Shown one piece after another: positions 18,961 to 27,517 of a DNA stretch of 64,000 nucleotides. Source of the DNA: Ferruginibacter sp. (GTDB lineage Bacteria > Bacteroidota > Bacteroidia > Chitinophagales > Chitinophagaceae); contig JAGOAX010000011.1 in the NCBI GenBank assembly GCA_017983695.1, positions 62,001 through 126,000 on the forward strand, given 5' to 3'. The first letter of the stretch is position 1. Each line of letters opens with the position of its first letter. Position numbers and translations under genes: made by a program. The notes beneath the pieces are model-generated. The model made no database searches and was not told the DNA's origin. It saw only the letters and a list, made by a program, of their open reading frames with translations.

Positions 18961-18964
18961 AGTA

Positions 18965-19678
18965 TTATAAAACTTTAATCATAATATTTTTAAAGTAAGC
19001 TTTGTTACCATGATCTTGTAAAGCAATTAATCCTTTTTTTGCCGAACCGTAGTCAGGATAGTCTTTCCATTTACCTTCTGTTTTTTTCTTTGTCCATTCT
19101 TCATCCCATGCCTGAAACTCCACAACTTTTTCGCCGTTAAGCCAATGCTCTACATGCCCTTTATTAAAAATAATTTTGCTGGTATTCCACTGGCCAACGG
19201 GTTTTAATTTTTTCTTTTCGTTGGTTAAATTCATGGCATAATCTGCACCAGTTTTTTGCCAGTCTTCCAGTTTTTGTGGAAAATTTATATCATCAATCAA
19301 CTGATATTCGGGCCCGGTTTGATAAGGGGCCTCATATTTTGCGCCTTCCACCACATGGTACATTACGCCGCTATTGCCTCCTTTAGAAATTTTCCATTCC
19401 CATTTCAATTCAAAATTTTCATAGGCTTCATCCGTTACAATATCCCCTCCATGTGCATCGGCTGCAGCACCCAGGCAAACCATTGCTCCATCTTCAATGG
19501 CCCAGTTTTGTATAGTGCCGGTTTTATTAAATCCGTGCCAGCCCTTAAGGCTACTGCCGTCAAAAAGATTGATCCATATTTTTTTGACGGATTTTCTTTT
19601 TGATGGAATAATGGTAAACGAAACACAGGTAAAAATTAATAATACAATTCCTGTTGACTTTAAAAAATTTGATTTCAT
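18965..19678 (-). CDS. DUF1080 (3-keto-disaccharide hydrolase-like) secreted protein, downstream copy
   Basis: 237 aa from the ATG at 19678. A longer frame to 19723 would overlap the upstream gene and put 15 polar residues before the signal, so the shorter start was chosen. The signal-like N-terminus (residues 1-20) is followed by one DUF1080 concanavalin-like domain: LFDGSSLKGWHGFNKTG, WAIEDGAMVCLG, YENFELKWEWKISKGGNSGVMYHV, TGPEYQLIDD, GQWNTSKIIFNKGHVEHWLNGEKVVEF and GLIALQDHGNKAYFKNI. Family members cleave 3-keto-glycosides or bind glycans. It begins eight bases after the Gfo/Idh/MocA oxidoreductase stop, strongly implying coupled action. Confidence 0.9.
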   Translation of the reverse strand: MKSNFLKSTGIVLLIFTCVSFTIIPSKRKSVKKIWINLFDGSSLKGWHGFNKTGTIQNWAIEDGAMVCLGAAADAHGGDIVTDEAYENFELKWEWKISKGGNSGVMYHVVEGAKYEAPYQTGPEYQLIDDINFPQKLEDWQKTGADYAMNLTNEKKKLKPVGQWNTSKIIFNKGHVEHWLNGEKVVEFQAWDEEWTKKKTEGKWKDYPDYGSAKKGLIALQDHGNKAYFKNIMIKVL

Positions 19679-19686
19679 AATTATAT

Positions 19687-21054
19687 TTATTTTTTTATTA
19701 GTTGCATGGTTTCCGGGTTCCATAATATTGCTGTATCCTGGTTATAGCTATCATTACACAATAAAGCAGGAGCTGCAGCCCGGTATCCAAATATAGCATC
19801 TTCTGCCACTTTTCCACCATTGCGTATGGCGTTGAAAAAATTTACAAAATGATCGTAAGGACCGCCCTTATAATCTTTCTCAGCAGCAAATGTATATTCC
19901 TCAGGCGGCAATATTTTTTTTCTGTCAGATACAGGCGTACCTGCTTTTTTCATTTGTTCAATATAGAAAGGATCATCCGATTCAATAGTTTTATTTCTTT
20001 TTAAAGTAACGCTGTCCCAGGTAATATCCATCGATCCTTCGCTGCCTACCAATTTTAAATAAGTAGTGCCACTGGTACCATCAACAAAATTGCAACGTAA
20101 TGAAAGATTAAAAGGTGCATGTGCAGCACTTTGCGGATAATCAAAAGTGCCTAACAAAACATCCGGTACTTCACGTCCGTCTTTCCAGTACCGTAAGCCA
20201 CCGGCTGCATAAACTTTATTTGGACCAAACGAATTGGTAATAAAATGTAAGCTTGAAAAAAGATGCACAAAAAGATCTCCTGCCATTCCTGTTCCATAAT
20301 CTTTATAATTACGCCACCTAAAAAAACGGGTAGCATCAAAAGTGCGTTTGTTGGTATTGCTGATATAAGTTTCCCAATCAACTGTTGCAGTTGATGCATC
20401 TGCAGGTATTGGATATTGCCATGCACCAGTGGGGGAGTGGCGTGCCCAAAAACCTTCGGCATAATTTAATTGCCCAATGGCACCGTCTTTTAATAATTGT
20501 TTTGCTTTTTCGTTACCTAAAGAAGAAACCCCTTGGCTACCTACCTGAAAAATTTTTCCGGTTTCTGTTTGGGCTTTTATTACTGCCGGCCCCTCTGTTA
20601 TGCCATGTACCATGGGCTTTTCGCAATACACATGTTTACCTGCCCTCATAGCATCTACAGAAATTTGCTGGTGCCAATGATCGGGAGTTGCTATAATAAC
20701 AGCATCAACATCTTTGCGGTTTAATATTTCTTTGTAACTACGGGAAGTAAATAAATCGGCACCCCATTTTGTTTTTGCATCTTTTAAACGGCCATCATAC
20801 AAATCGCATGCGGCCACTAATTTGGTATTGGGCACTTTAAGTGCAGTAAGTGCATCCTGAACACCCATACCACCAGCACCAATTAATGCAATATTTATTT
20901 TATCGTTAGGGCTAAAGGGAGTTCGTTTTAGTTTTTCAAAATAAATATTTTTATTTTCTGTTGCATACAAATTTGCACCAACAGTAACCGCAGCGGAAGA
21001 TGCTGCTAATTTTTTAATAAAATTTCTTCGTGATGATCCGGAATGGTTATGCAT
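19687..21054 (-). CDS. Gfo/Idh/MocA family oxidoreductase with Tat signal
   Basis: 455 aa. The N-terminus has a twin-arginine-like signal (SRRNFIKKLAASSAAVTVGAN, residues 8-28). The Rossmann domain begins INIALIGAGGMGVQDA (about 51), then VAACDLYD and DAVIIATPDHWHQ, with the EKP motif in YCEKPMVHG. The C-terminal catalytic domain follows (FRWRNYKDYGTGMAGDLFVHLFSSLHFI). Such exported members bind NAD(P) tightly and act on sugars, including C3 oxidation or reduction of glycosides and GH109-like chemistry. It is flanked by two DUF1080 genes, the partner family in the keto-glycoside route, with gaps of 59 and 8 bases. GH109 alpha-N-acetylgalactosaminidase remains an alternative. Confidence 0.9.
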   Translation of the reverse strand: MHNHSGSSRRNFIKKLAASSAAVTVGANLYATENKNIYFEKLKRTPFSPNDKINIALIGAGGMGVQDALTALKVPNTKLVAACDLYDGRLKDAKTKWGADLFTSRSYKEILNRKDVDAVIIATPDHWHQQISVDAMRAGKHVYCEKPMVHGITEGPAVIKAQTETGKIFQVGSQGVSSLGNEKAKQLLKDGAIGQLNYAEGFWARHSPTGAWQYPIPADASTATVDWETYISNTNKRTFDATRFFRWRNYKDYGTGMAGDLFVHLFSSLHFITNSFGPNKVYAAGGLRYWKDGREVPDVLLGTFDYPQSAAHAPFNLSLRCNFVDGTSGTTYLKLVGSEGSMDITWDSVTLKRNKTIESDDPFYIEQMKKAGTPVSDRKKILPPEEYTFAAEKDYKGGPYDHFVNFFNAIRNGGKVAEDAIFGYRAAAPALLCNDSYNQDTAILWNPETMQLIKK

Positions 21055-21113
21055 TAAATAAATTTTATGTTGTATAAATTAATTAAAAAATTTAATACTC
21101 TCTGTTAGAAAAA

Positions 21114-21713
21114 TTATTCCAGTTCTTTAATTTTTATTTTTTTCCATCTTACTTTAATTCCTCCTCCATCATGAATTTGAAGTGCAACAAAGCCTTGTCC
21201 CTTTCCAATTTTTTCATCTTTAAGATAAACCATTTGATGTCCGTTTAGCCAGCTGGTAATCTCATCGCCGTTTACTACAATCTTCATTTTATTCCATTCA
21301 CCCATTTTTAACCATTGCTCATCTTCTGGTTTAGGTTGTATTAACCAACCACGTCCGTAAGATTCGTAAATGCCGCCTGTGTGTTGATTTGCCGGGGCAA
21401 CTTCTACCTGCCAGCCACTAATTTTTGTACCCACAATAGATGAACGGATAAATACGCCACTATTGCCATTAGCTTCCTGCTTAAACTGAAGCGTAAGTTC
21501 AAAATTTTTATAACTTTTGTTGGTGGAAAGATAACCATATTGCTTATCGGGGCCGCTTTCGCAAACGAGTTCCTTATTTTTTACATACCATTTTTCTGTA
21601 CCATTATTGGTCCAGCCAGTTAAATCTTTACCATTAAAAATGCTTTTAAAACCTTGGGCAAATAATCCGAAGGATAGTAAAGTGAAAGAAAATAACGGTA
21701 GTAAAAATTTCAT
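21114..21713 (-). CDS. DUF1080 (3-keto-disaccharide hydrolase-like) secreted protein, upstream copy
   Basis: 199 aa with a signal peptide ending GLFAQG. The single DUF1080 domain covers residues about 25-195: IFNGKDLTGWTNNG, WYVKNKELVCESG, YKNFELTLQFKQEANGNSGVFIRS, GWQVEVAP, GGIYESYGRGWL, GEWNKMKIVVNGDEITSWLNGHQMVYL and GFVALQIHDGGGIKVRWKKI. It is clearly paralogous to the copy at 18965-19678 but too divergent for a recent duplication, so the two may handle different keto-glycosides. It precedes the Gfo/Idh/MocA gene by 59 bases on the same strand. Confidence 0.9.
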   Translation of the reverse strand: MKFLLPLFSFTLLSFGLFAQGFKSIFNGKDLTGWTNNGTEKWYVKNKELVCESGPDKQYGYLSTNKSYKNFELTLQFKQEANGNSGVFIRSSIVGTKISGWQVEVAPANQHTGGIYESYGRGWLIQPKPEDEQWLKMGEWNKMKIVVNGDEITSWLNGHQMVYLKDEKIGKGQGFVALQIHDGGGIKVRWKKIKIKELE

Positions 21714-21880
21714 GTTACAAAATATTTATTGAACAAAAAATACAAAAGCAATAGGTGAATTTATTACTCCACTTCTTTAAAATTAAGGATGTTTTAATAA
21801 TAGTTCTCTTTTTTGTTGTAAAATTTTCTTACATGAACTATGTCCTCAATATTTATAAAAAACAGGTTAAGATTTACAGG

Positions 21881-24301
21881 TCAATTCACTTCAATTTCAT
21901 CAACAAATAACCAGGCCGGGTTACCGGCACCTGGATTACCGGATGGAATGATGCCAAAATTTTTTGCCACCACACGAACATACCTGCAGCTTTGTGTACC
22001 CGGTATTTCAATTTTATTAATCCCTTTTCCCTGCTGCACATCAACACTAGTCATTTTTGTTGGGCCCAGCATACCCCGTTTATCAGTATCGGCAGCTAAT
22101 AAATAGGTTACTTCCACTTTTGATGGAGGGTATATCCAGCTGCCCTGTTGCTCTAAGGTGTGCAGGATAACATTTTTTACTTCGGTAACTGCACCCAAGT
22201 CAATTGTAACATCGAGGTCGGTACCGTTAAAACCTAAAAACTCACTACTTTTTGCAAGACCCTTTTCGTTTTGTACACCATTAACTAAAGTAAAAGCACC
22301 ATCACCGGGATAAGATTTGGAAGGAGGATTTACAATGGTTATTTTTTTACCGGTGGCTTTGTTGAAAGAGAATTTCTGTGTAATGTCAGAAATTGACTTA
22401 CTGTAATCGGGGATAAGCGTCATCCCTCTACCTATTGTACTTTTATAATTATAATATACAAGCCGATATGTCCCTGATTCAGTTATAGTGCAATAAAAAT
22501 TGCCATCGCCATGCATAACACTATCATTAAAAGCACTCTCAGATTTTCCGTAACCGAACAATATTTTTTTATTGGCAAGATTGAAAAATTTATATGCAGG
22601 CAATTTAGTTTCATTTCTTATCGTCCAAAATATGCCATCGTTTTTTTCTCTTGATTCAATGATTACTTTGGGCTCATAATATGCAGTACTATAATTTATC
22701 CCGTTTTTCTCCAATCGTTCCAATAATGCAGGCAATCTTCTTTCAAAATCATTCCAGTTCCTTTTTTCCTTAGGGCTCCACAACACTTCACTCAATGCCA
22801 TCATTCGTGGAAAGATCATGTACTCCACTTTTGACGTGTTGTTTATATACTCCGTCCACAAATTACCCTGAGCACCCAATACATGTTTGGCCTGCTCTGC
22901 ATTTAATACAGCAGGTATTGGCTCGTAAATGTACACGGTTTCTAAAGGTAGATAACCACCAATAGTAACACTGTCTTCGTTTTTACTTTGGCTATGGTCA
23001 AAGTAACAATGACTGCCCGGAGTCATTATCACATCATGGTTTTGTTTTGCTGCCTCAATGCCACCTTCTTCGCCACGCCAGCTCATCACAGTAGAGTTGG
23101 GTGCAAGGCCACCTTCTAAAATTTCATCCCAGCCAATAATTTTTTTGCCTTTGCCATTGATGTATTTTTCAATGCGTTGTATAAAATAAGATTGCAAGCC
23201 ATGTTCATCTTTTAAATTCTTTTCTTTTATCAGCTGCTGGCAAAAAGCAGAACGTTTCCATGCTTCCTTCGGGCATTCATCGCCACCGATATGAATATAC
23301 TTTGATGGAAATAATACTATCACTTCATCGAGTACATTTTGTAAAAAATTAAAAGTGTAATCGGTAGGGGTAAATACATCTTCAAAAACACCCCAGGTCT
23401 GTTGCACCTGTTTACCCTTTGTAGGGCCACTCCAGATGCAGTCTTTTGCAATCTGGGTATCTTCATTGGGGAAACAGCTTAACTCTGGATAAGCAGCAAT
23501 GGCTGCCGAAGCATGGCCGGGCATTTCTATTTCCGGTATAACTGTGATAAAGCGGTCGGCAGCATATTTTATAATCTCTTTAATTTGTTGTTGTGTATAA
23601 AAACCACCGTGTTTGGTATTGGTATTGCCTTTGCCAGGGTAGCGGCCTGTTATGGTGCCATTTCTATATCCACCTACTGAAGTAAGCAAAGGATATTTTT
23701 TTATTTCAATGCGCCAGCCCTGGTCGTCGGTTAAGTGCCAGTGAAACGTATTGAATTTATAAGCAGCGAGATAATCAATATATTTTTTTATAAAATCAAC
23801 CGGCATAAAATGGCGGGCAACATCAAGGTGCATGCCACGGTATTTAAAACGTGGCTCATCGGTTATTTCAAGAGCAGTGATATTGTATACCGGCCTAAAA
23901 CTTTTTTTTGCTTCGGCCGGCAGCAATTGCATAAGCGTTTGCAAACCATAAAACGTACCGGAAACAGGTTGCCCGTAAATGGTTATACTTTTTGAGTTGA
24001 TGTTTAAAGAATAAGCCCCTTCTTTACCCGGCACCAGGGTTTGTACTGTAGTTAACTGTATATAATTTTTTAGCGCAGCTTTTACTTTTTTCAGTTTGTA
24101 ACCAAATTTTGCTTTCAGGTAAGTATTAAAAAGATCTGCTGAATAGTCATCGACTCCGTTCTTTATTACAATTACTGTTGATGACGAAAATAAAAAACTG
24201 CCTTTGTTAATTTTAATTGATGCAGGTATAGGCACAATATTCAACTGCGAAAAACAATTAACAGAAAACAGCAGGCAACATAATAAAATATTTCTTTTCA
24301 T
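21881..24301 (-). CDS. GH20 beta-N-acetylhexosaminidase with discoidin-like C-terminus
   Basis: 806 aa from the ATG at 24301, whose signal peptide ends NCFSQ; a frame to 24382 only adds residues from the hairpin-rich spacer. The GH20b domain (about 20-150) precedes the barrel: RGMHLDVARHFMPVDFIKKYID, WHLTDDQGWRIEIKKYP, PEIEMPGHASAA and YIHIGGDECPKEAW, with the catalytic Asp341-Glu342 pair of substrate-assisted hexosaminidases. About 160 C-terminal residues form a discoidin-like module (GAFTLVNGV, FLGFNGTDLDVTIDLG, GSWIYPPSKVEV, NPAWLFVDEIEV). It removes terminal GlcNAc or GalNAc, fitting N-glycan breakdown together with the GH92/GH125/GH29 set. It is likely co-transcribed with the flanking minus-strand genes. 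Confidence 0.94.
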   Translation of the reverse strand: MKRNILLCCLLFSVNCFSQLNIVPIPASIKINKGSFLFSSSTVIVIKNGVDDYSADLFNTYLKAKFGYKLKKVKAALKNYIQLTTVQTLVPGKEGAYSLNINSKSITIYGQPVSGTFYGLQTLMQLLPAEAKKSFRPVYNITALEITDEPRFKYRGMHLDVARHFMPVDFIKKYIDYLAAYKFNTFHWHLTDDQGWRIEIKKYPLLTSVGGYRNGTITGRYPGKGNTNTKHGGFYTQQQIKEIIKYAADRFITVIPEIEMPGHASAAIAAYPELSCFPNEDTQIAKDCIWSGPTKGKQVQQTWGVFEDVFTPTDYTFNFLQNVLDEVIVLFPSKYIHIGGDECPKEAWKRSAFCQQLIKEKNLKDEHGLQSYFIQRIEKYINGKGKKIIGWDEILEGGLAPNSTVMSWRGEEGGIEAAKQNHDVIMTPGSHCYFDHSQSKNEDSVTIGGYLPLETVYIYEPIPAVLNAEQAKHVLGAQGNLWTEYINNTSKVEYMIFPRMMALSEVLWSPKEKRNWNDFERRLPALLERLEKNGINYSTAYYEPKVIIESREKNDGIFWTIRNETKLPAYKFFNLANKKILFGYGKSESAFNDSVMHGDGNFYCTITESGTYRLVYYNYKSTIGRGMTLIPDYSKSISDITQKFSFNKATGKKITIVNPPSKSYPGDGAFTLVNGVQNEKGLAKSSEFLGFNGTDLDVTIDLGAVTEVKNVILHTLEQQGSWIYPPSKVEVTYLLAADTDKRGMLGPTKMTSVDVQQGKGINKIEIPGTQSCRYVRVVAKNFGIIPSGNPGAGNPAWLFVDEIEVN

Positions 24302-24326
24302 AGTATCAATGTGTATTTTAATTGCT

Positions 24327-24436
24327 CTGGCCTTACGGCCAGGGTTTATAATAAAATGATTAAGGGGCTTGAGCCCAAACAACTTTTGGCTAAAGCCAAC
24401 TAAAATAATATTTAATCACCGGTCTGAAGGCCGGTG
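24327..24436. repeat. Cluster of four short hairpins between GH20 and CocE genes
   Basis: Four perfect small inverted repeats stand in a row: CTGGCC-TTAC-GGCCAG (24327-24342), GGGCT-TG-AGCCC (24365-24376), TTGGCT-AA-AGCCAA (24386-24399) and CACCGG-8 nt-CCGGTG (24417-24436). They fill most of the 147-base spacer inside a co-directional gene set. None has a T-run, so they look like REP-type elements or mRNA-stabilising structures rather than terminators. Confidence 0.75.
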
Positions 24437-24448
24437 CTATTCATTAAC

Positions 24449-26374
24449 TCAATTTTTTAATACAGGTAAAATGATTTTACTTGTATTATTTATATCATGA
24501 TAAATTCTGATTGTTGCTTTTTGAAAATCACTGTCATCACAATGATAGATATCAACAAATTTTTGTGGGTTCCTGTCTGCAATAGGGAACCAGCTGCTTT
24601 GTATTTGTATCATTATTTTATGCCCTTTCTTAAAGGTGTGTGCTACATCGGGTAAAGTATATTTTACCTGGGTGATCTTTCCGGGTACAAAAGGCTCTGG
24701 CTTTTCGAAACTGTTGCGGAATTTACCTCTCATAATTTCTCCACGTACCAGCATTTGATAACCACCCATCGGTGGCCCCATCCTATCCTTCCCCCAGGGG
24801 GAAGGGAAAAGCACAGTATCATAAGCGAAGTCATCAGGAAAAACATCAATCAGTTTTACCACAAAATCAGCATCGGTACTGGAGATGCTGACCATTAAGT
24901 CGGCAACTAAAGGGCCGGCTAATGTTACATCAGCATCTAAAATACCCGAAGTAAAAGTCAATACATCCGGCCTGCGGCTTGCAAAGCGCTGGTCATCGGT
25001 CATGTATTCTCTTGTTCTGTCTAAATGTACATCTTCGGTATAAGGAACAGGGTGTGCCGGGTCGCTGATGTATTCAGTAAAAGATTCCGGCCGCTTCAGT
25101 TTATCTTCAGGTTTAATCATATTTCCTGCATGTTGAAATGATAACCTGCTATCTCTTTTAAGATATAAATTTTGATACGCCACATTTGCAGGCGGCCATT
25201 GCTGTAATAATCTCCATTCATTTTCCCCTGTAAAAAAAATATTGGCTTCTGCAATATCACGTACTGTTCCTTTTAATTTTAAATAAAAATTAAAGAACGG
25301 TATTTCAATATTGCGCTGGTAGTATTCGCTTGTTTTAGATCCAAAACGAACATTGCCTAAATAACTGCCATCGCCTCTGCCGCCCCATGTACCATGAAAC
25401 CATGGTCCCATTACCAGCCGGTTATCGGTGTTTTTACTTTTTGCTTCAATGGCTTTATACAATTCCCAGGCACCAAAACAATCTTCTGCATCAAACAATC
25501 CGCCAACAATAAGCATGGCAGGTTTTATATTGCTTACAAAATTCCTGGGGTTTCTTGCTTTCCACCAATCATCGTAATTAGGGTGATTCATCAGGTCGTT
25601 CCAGAAAGCAATGCTGTCGCCCATTATTTTACTAAAGTTTTTTAAGGCGCCGGTTTTTAAAAAGAAATCATAATTATCCGGCGTCGGTATTGTAAAACCT
25701 TCTTCACCCACCATTGTTGGTTTGGGTCTTGGCTTTCCAAAGCCGCTGTAAAAATTAAATGCATCCATTACCATTAATGCGCCGTTGTGATGAAAATCAT
25801 CTCCAATAAACCAATCGGTAACCGGAGCCTGTGGGCTTACGGCTTTTAATGCAGGATGATTGCTTAATGCTGCCATCGTGCTGTAAAAACCGGGATACGA
25901 AATACCAAATACACCCACTCTTTTATTATTGCCGGGGATATTATTGATCATCCAGTCGATGGCATCGTAAGTATCACTGGCTTCATCAATGTCTTTATCT
26001 TTTTTATTCGGATTAAATGGGCGTATATCAACATAATCACCTTCGCTCATCCATTTACCCCGTACATCCTGTATGGCAATAATATAGCCTTCTTTTAAAT
26101 AATTTATCCAGTAAGAATTATACAATGCCGGATTAAATTGATCTTCTCCATAAGGTTGGCAGGTGTAAGGTGTACGTTTAAAAAGTATAGGATGTTTTTG
26201 TGCAGAATCTTTAGGGATATACAAAGCAGTAAATAATTTTACGCCATCCCTCATGGTTATCATGCGTTCAATTTTGTAATAGTTTTCTCTTACCCAGATT
26301 GAATCGGCATTTTGTGCAACAAGATTTAAGCAGCAAACAGCAAAAAGGAACAACAGTAAAAAATATTTTTTCAT
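24449..26374 (-). CDS. CocE/NonD family hydrolase (S15 X-Pro dipeptidyl-peptidase-like)
   Basis: 641 aa, signal peptide ending NLVAQ. The alpha/beta-hydrolase domain has GISYPGF with nucleophile Ser159, a likely acid Asp295 (GLFDAEDCFGAWE) and His327 (MGPWFHGTWGG). A C-terminal jelly-roll follows (PLVADLMVSISSTDADFVVKLIDV...). Homologues are glutaryl-7-ACA acylases, cocaine esterase and peptidases, so the natural substrate is uncertain; an exported peptidase or esterase is the safest reading. Around residues 524-533 the segment LFPSPWGKDRMG is encoded by a perfect G/C palindrome and looks like an insertion in the jelly-roll loop just before MGGYQMLVRGE. Confidence 0.88.
   Translation of the reverse strand: MKKYFLLLFLFAVCCLNLVAQNADSIWVRENYYKIERMITMRDGVKLFTALYIPKDSAQKHPILFKRTPYTCQPYGEDQFNPALYNSYWINYLKEGYIIAIQDVRGKWMSEGDYVDIRPFNPNKKDKDIDEASDTYDAIDWMINNIPGNNKRVGVFGISYPGFYSTMAALSNHPALKAVSPQAPVTDWFIGDDFHHNGALMVMDAFNFYSGFGKPRPKPTMVGEEGFTIPTPDNYDFFLKTGALKNFSKIMGDSIAFWNDLMNHPNYDDWWKARNPRNFVSNIKPAMLIVGGLFDAEDCFGAWELYKAIEAKSKNTDNRLVMGPWFHGTWGGRGDGSYLGNVRFGSKTSEYYQRNIEIPFFNFYLKLKGTVRDIAEANIFFTGENEWRLLQQWPPANVAYQNLYLKRDSRLSFQHAGNMIKPEDKLKRPESFTEYISDPAHPVPYTEDVHLDRTREYMTDDQRFASRRPDVLTFTSGILDADVTLAGPLVADLMVSISSTDADFVVKLIDVFPDDFAYDTVLFPSPWGKDRMGPPMGGYQMLVRGEIMRGKFRNSFEKPEPFVPGKITQVKYTLPDVAHTFKKGHKIMIQIQSSWFPIADRNPQKFVDIYHCDDSDFQKATIRIYHDINNTSKIILPVLKN
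24787..24805. repeat. G/C-rich palindrome inside the CocE/NonD coding sequence
   Basis: CCTTCCCCC-A-GGGGGAAGG is a perfect palindrome with 9-base arms lying within the coding region. It resembles the other short G/C-rich palindromes of this window and appears to encode extra residues (SPWGK) in a surface loop. Confidence 0.55.
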
Positions 26375-26421
26375 TTTGTAATTATTTGAGTGCTAAATTT
26401 AACGAATCTAAACTGTTTACC

Positions 26422-26892
26422 ATGTCAAATAATGAAGAACTCATCAATAAATTTTATACAGCTTTCAGTAAATTGGATGCTGCAACCATGAACAGTTGCT
26501 ATAGCGATGATATTGTATTTTTTGACCCTGTATTTGGTTTACTAAGGGGCCACGAAGCTAAAAGTATGTGGGAAATGCTTTGTAAAAACGCCACAGATTT
26601 TTCTTTGACCTTTGGTAACATCATTACATTGGATGAAGAGTATAGCACCTGCGATTGGGTGGCCACCTATACGTTTAGTAAAACCGGGAAAAAGGTAGTG
26701 AATAAGATACGAGCCAATATGAAGTTTGCTGATGGTAAAATAATTGAACATAGCGATGCTTTTAGTTTACACCGCTGGGCGGCACAAGCTTTAGGTTTTA
26801 GCGGATGGCTGCTGGGCTGGAATAAATTCTTTCAGAATAAAATTAAGAATGGCGCAAAAAGGAATTTGCTGAAATTTATGCAGTCCAAATAA
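26422..26892 (+). CDS. SnoaL-like / NTF2-fold protein
   Basis: 156 aa from the ATG at 26422; an upstream frame to 26299 would overlap the divergent CocE gene and is not used. The first 120 residues match the SnoaL-like cone fold: NKFYTAFSKLDAATMNSCYSDDIVFFDPVFG, GHEAKSMWEMLCK, WVATYTFSKTGKKVVNKIRANMKFADGKIIEHSDAFSLHRWAAQALG. These small proteins include ketosteroid isomerase-like enzymes and binding proteins, and no specific substrate can be assigned. It is transcribed away from CocE with only 47 bases between the two start codons. Confidence 0.82.
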   Translation: MSNNEELINKFYTAFSKLDAATMNSCYSDDIVFFDPVFGLLRGHEAKSMWEMLCKNATDFSLTFGNIITLDEEYSTCDWVATYTFSKTGKKVVNKIRANMKFADGKIIEHSDAFSLHRWAAQALGFSGWLLGWNKFFQNKIKNGAKRNLLKFMQSK

Positions 26893-27014
26893 CAAAAGGT
26901 AATACGCAGTAAAAAGAAATCGCCGATAGCGCTGCATTATAATTAGCATTTGCAATTAGTAAAAATTATTTCTATTTTGGTTAAATATTTTTTGTTAACC
27001 TAAACTTTACAAGC

Positions 27015-27440
27015 ATGAACACAGAATTTTTAAACAACATTAACTGGCTGGCTGTACTGGTAGCCGGCGTTGCCTATTGGATGTTAGGAGCCCTGTGGTA
27101 TTCAAAAGTATTATTTTCAAAAAAATGGCTGGAATACACCAAAATTAACCCTGATGACCCCGAAGCAAAAAAAGGGATGGGGCTTATGTTTGGTGGCTCT
27201 TTGGTAATGATGATTTTAACGGCAGCGGGTCTTGCAATTTTAGTTAACCGTATGGAATTAGATGCCTGCTGGATGAGTGGGTTAAAATTAGGTGCAGTTA
27301 CAGGCTTGCTGTTTGGTGCCACTGCAATTTCTATTTCTTATTTATACGAAAAAAGACCAGCCGGATTATATTTAATTAACTGTGGTTATACCCTGGTGGG
27401 TAATATTATCGCAGCTATTATTATTTGCTGCTGGCAATAA
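27015..27440 (+). CDS. DUF1761 family integral membrane protein
   Basis: 141 aa with four predicted membrane segments (about 10-30, 54-75, 85-108, 115-138). The conserved family start is present: NNINWLAVLVAGVAYWMLGALWYSKVLFSKKW. Function of the family is unknown. It is a single-gene unit ending just before a strong bidirectional terminator. Confidence 0.85.
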   Translation: MNTEFLNNINWLAVLVAGVAYWMLGALWYSKVLFSKKWLEYTKINPDDPEAKKGMGLMFGGSLVMMILTAAGLAILVNRMELDACWMSGLKLGAVTGLLFGATAISISYLYEKRPAGLYLINCGYTLVGNIIAAIIICCWQ

Positions 27441-27452
27441 AATAAGCTATTG

Positions 27453-27494
27453 ATAAAATAAAAGGCAGAAAATATTTTCTGCCTTTTATTTTAT
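27453..27494. terminator. Bidirectional Rho-independent terminator (DUF1761 / pyk)
   Basis: A perfect 20-base stem, with a G/C core GGCAG...CTGCC flanked by A/T runs on both sides and a two-base loop (TA), spans the gap between the convergent DUF1761 gene and pyk. The flanking A and T runs give a U-tract in both directions. Confidence 0.92.
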
Positions 27495-27517
27495 ATGATT
27501 TTTATAACAATCTTTTA

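Noticed and set aside
1..24382. Complete polysaccharide utilisation locus with SusC/SusD
   Set aside because: No TonB-dependent transporter or SusD-like gene is visible; only enzymes and accessory proteins are present, so the term is not used, though the missing genes may lie upstream of base 1.
26299..26421. Upstream extension of the SnoaL-like protein
   Set aside because: Overlaps the 5' end of the divergent CocE gene and adds residues unlike the family; ATG 26422 is at the conserved position.
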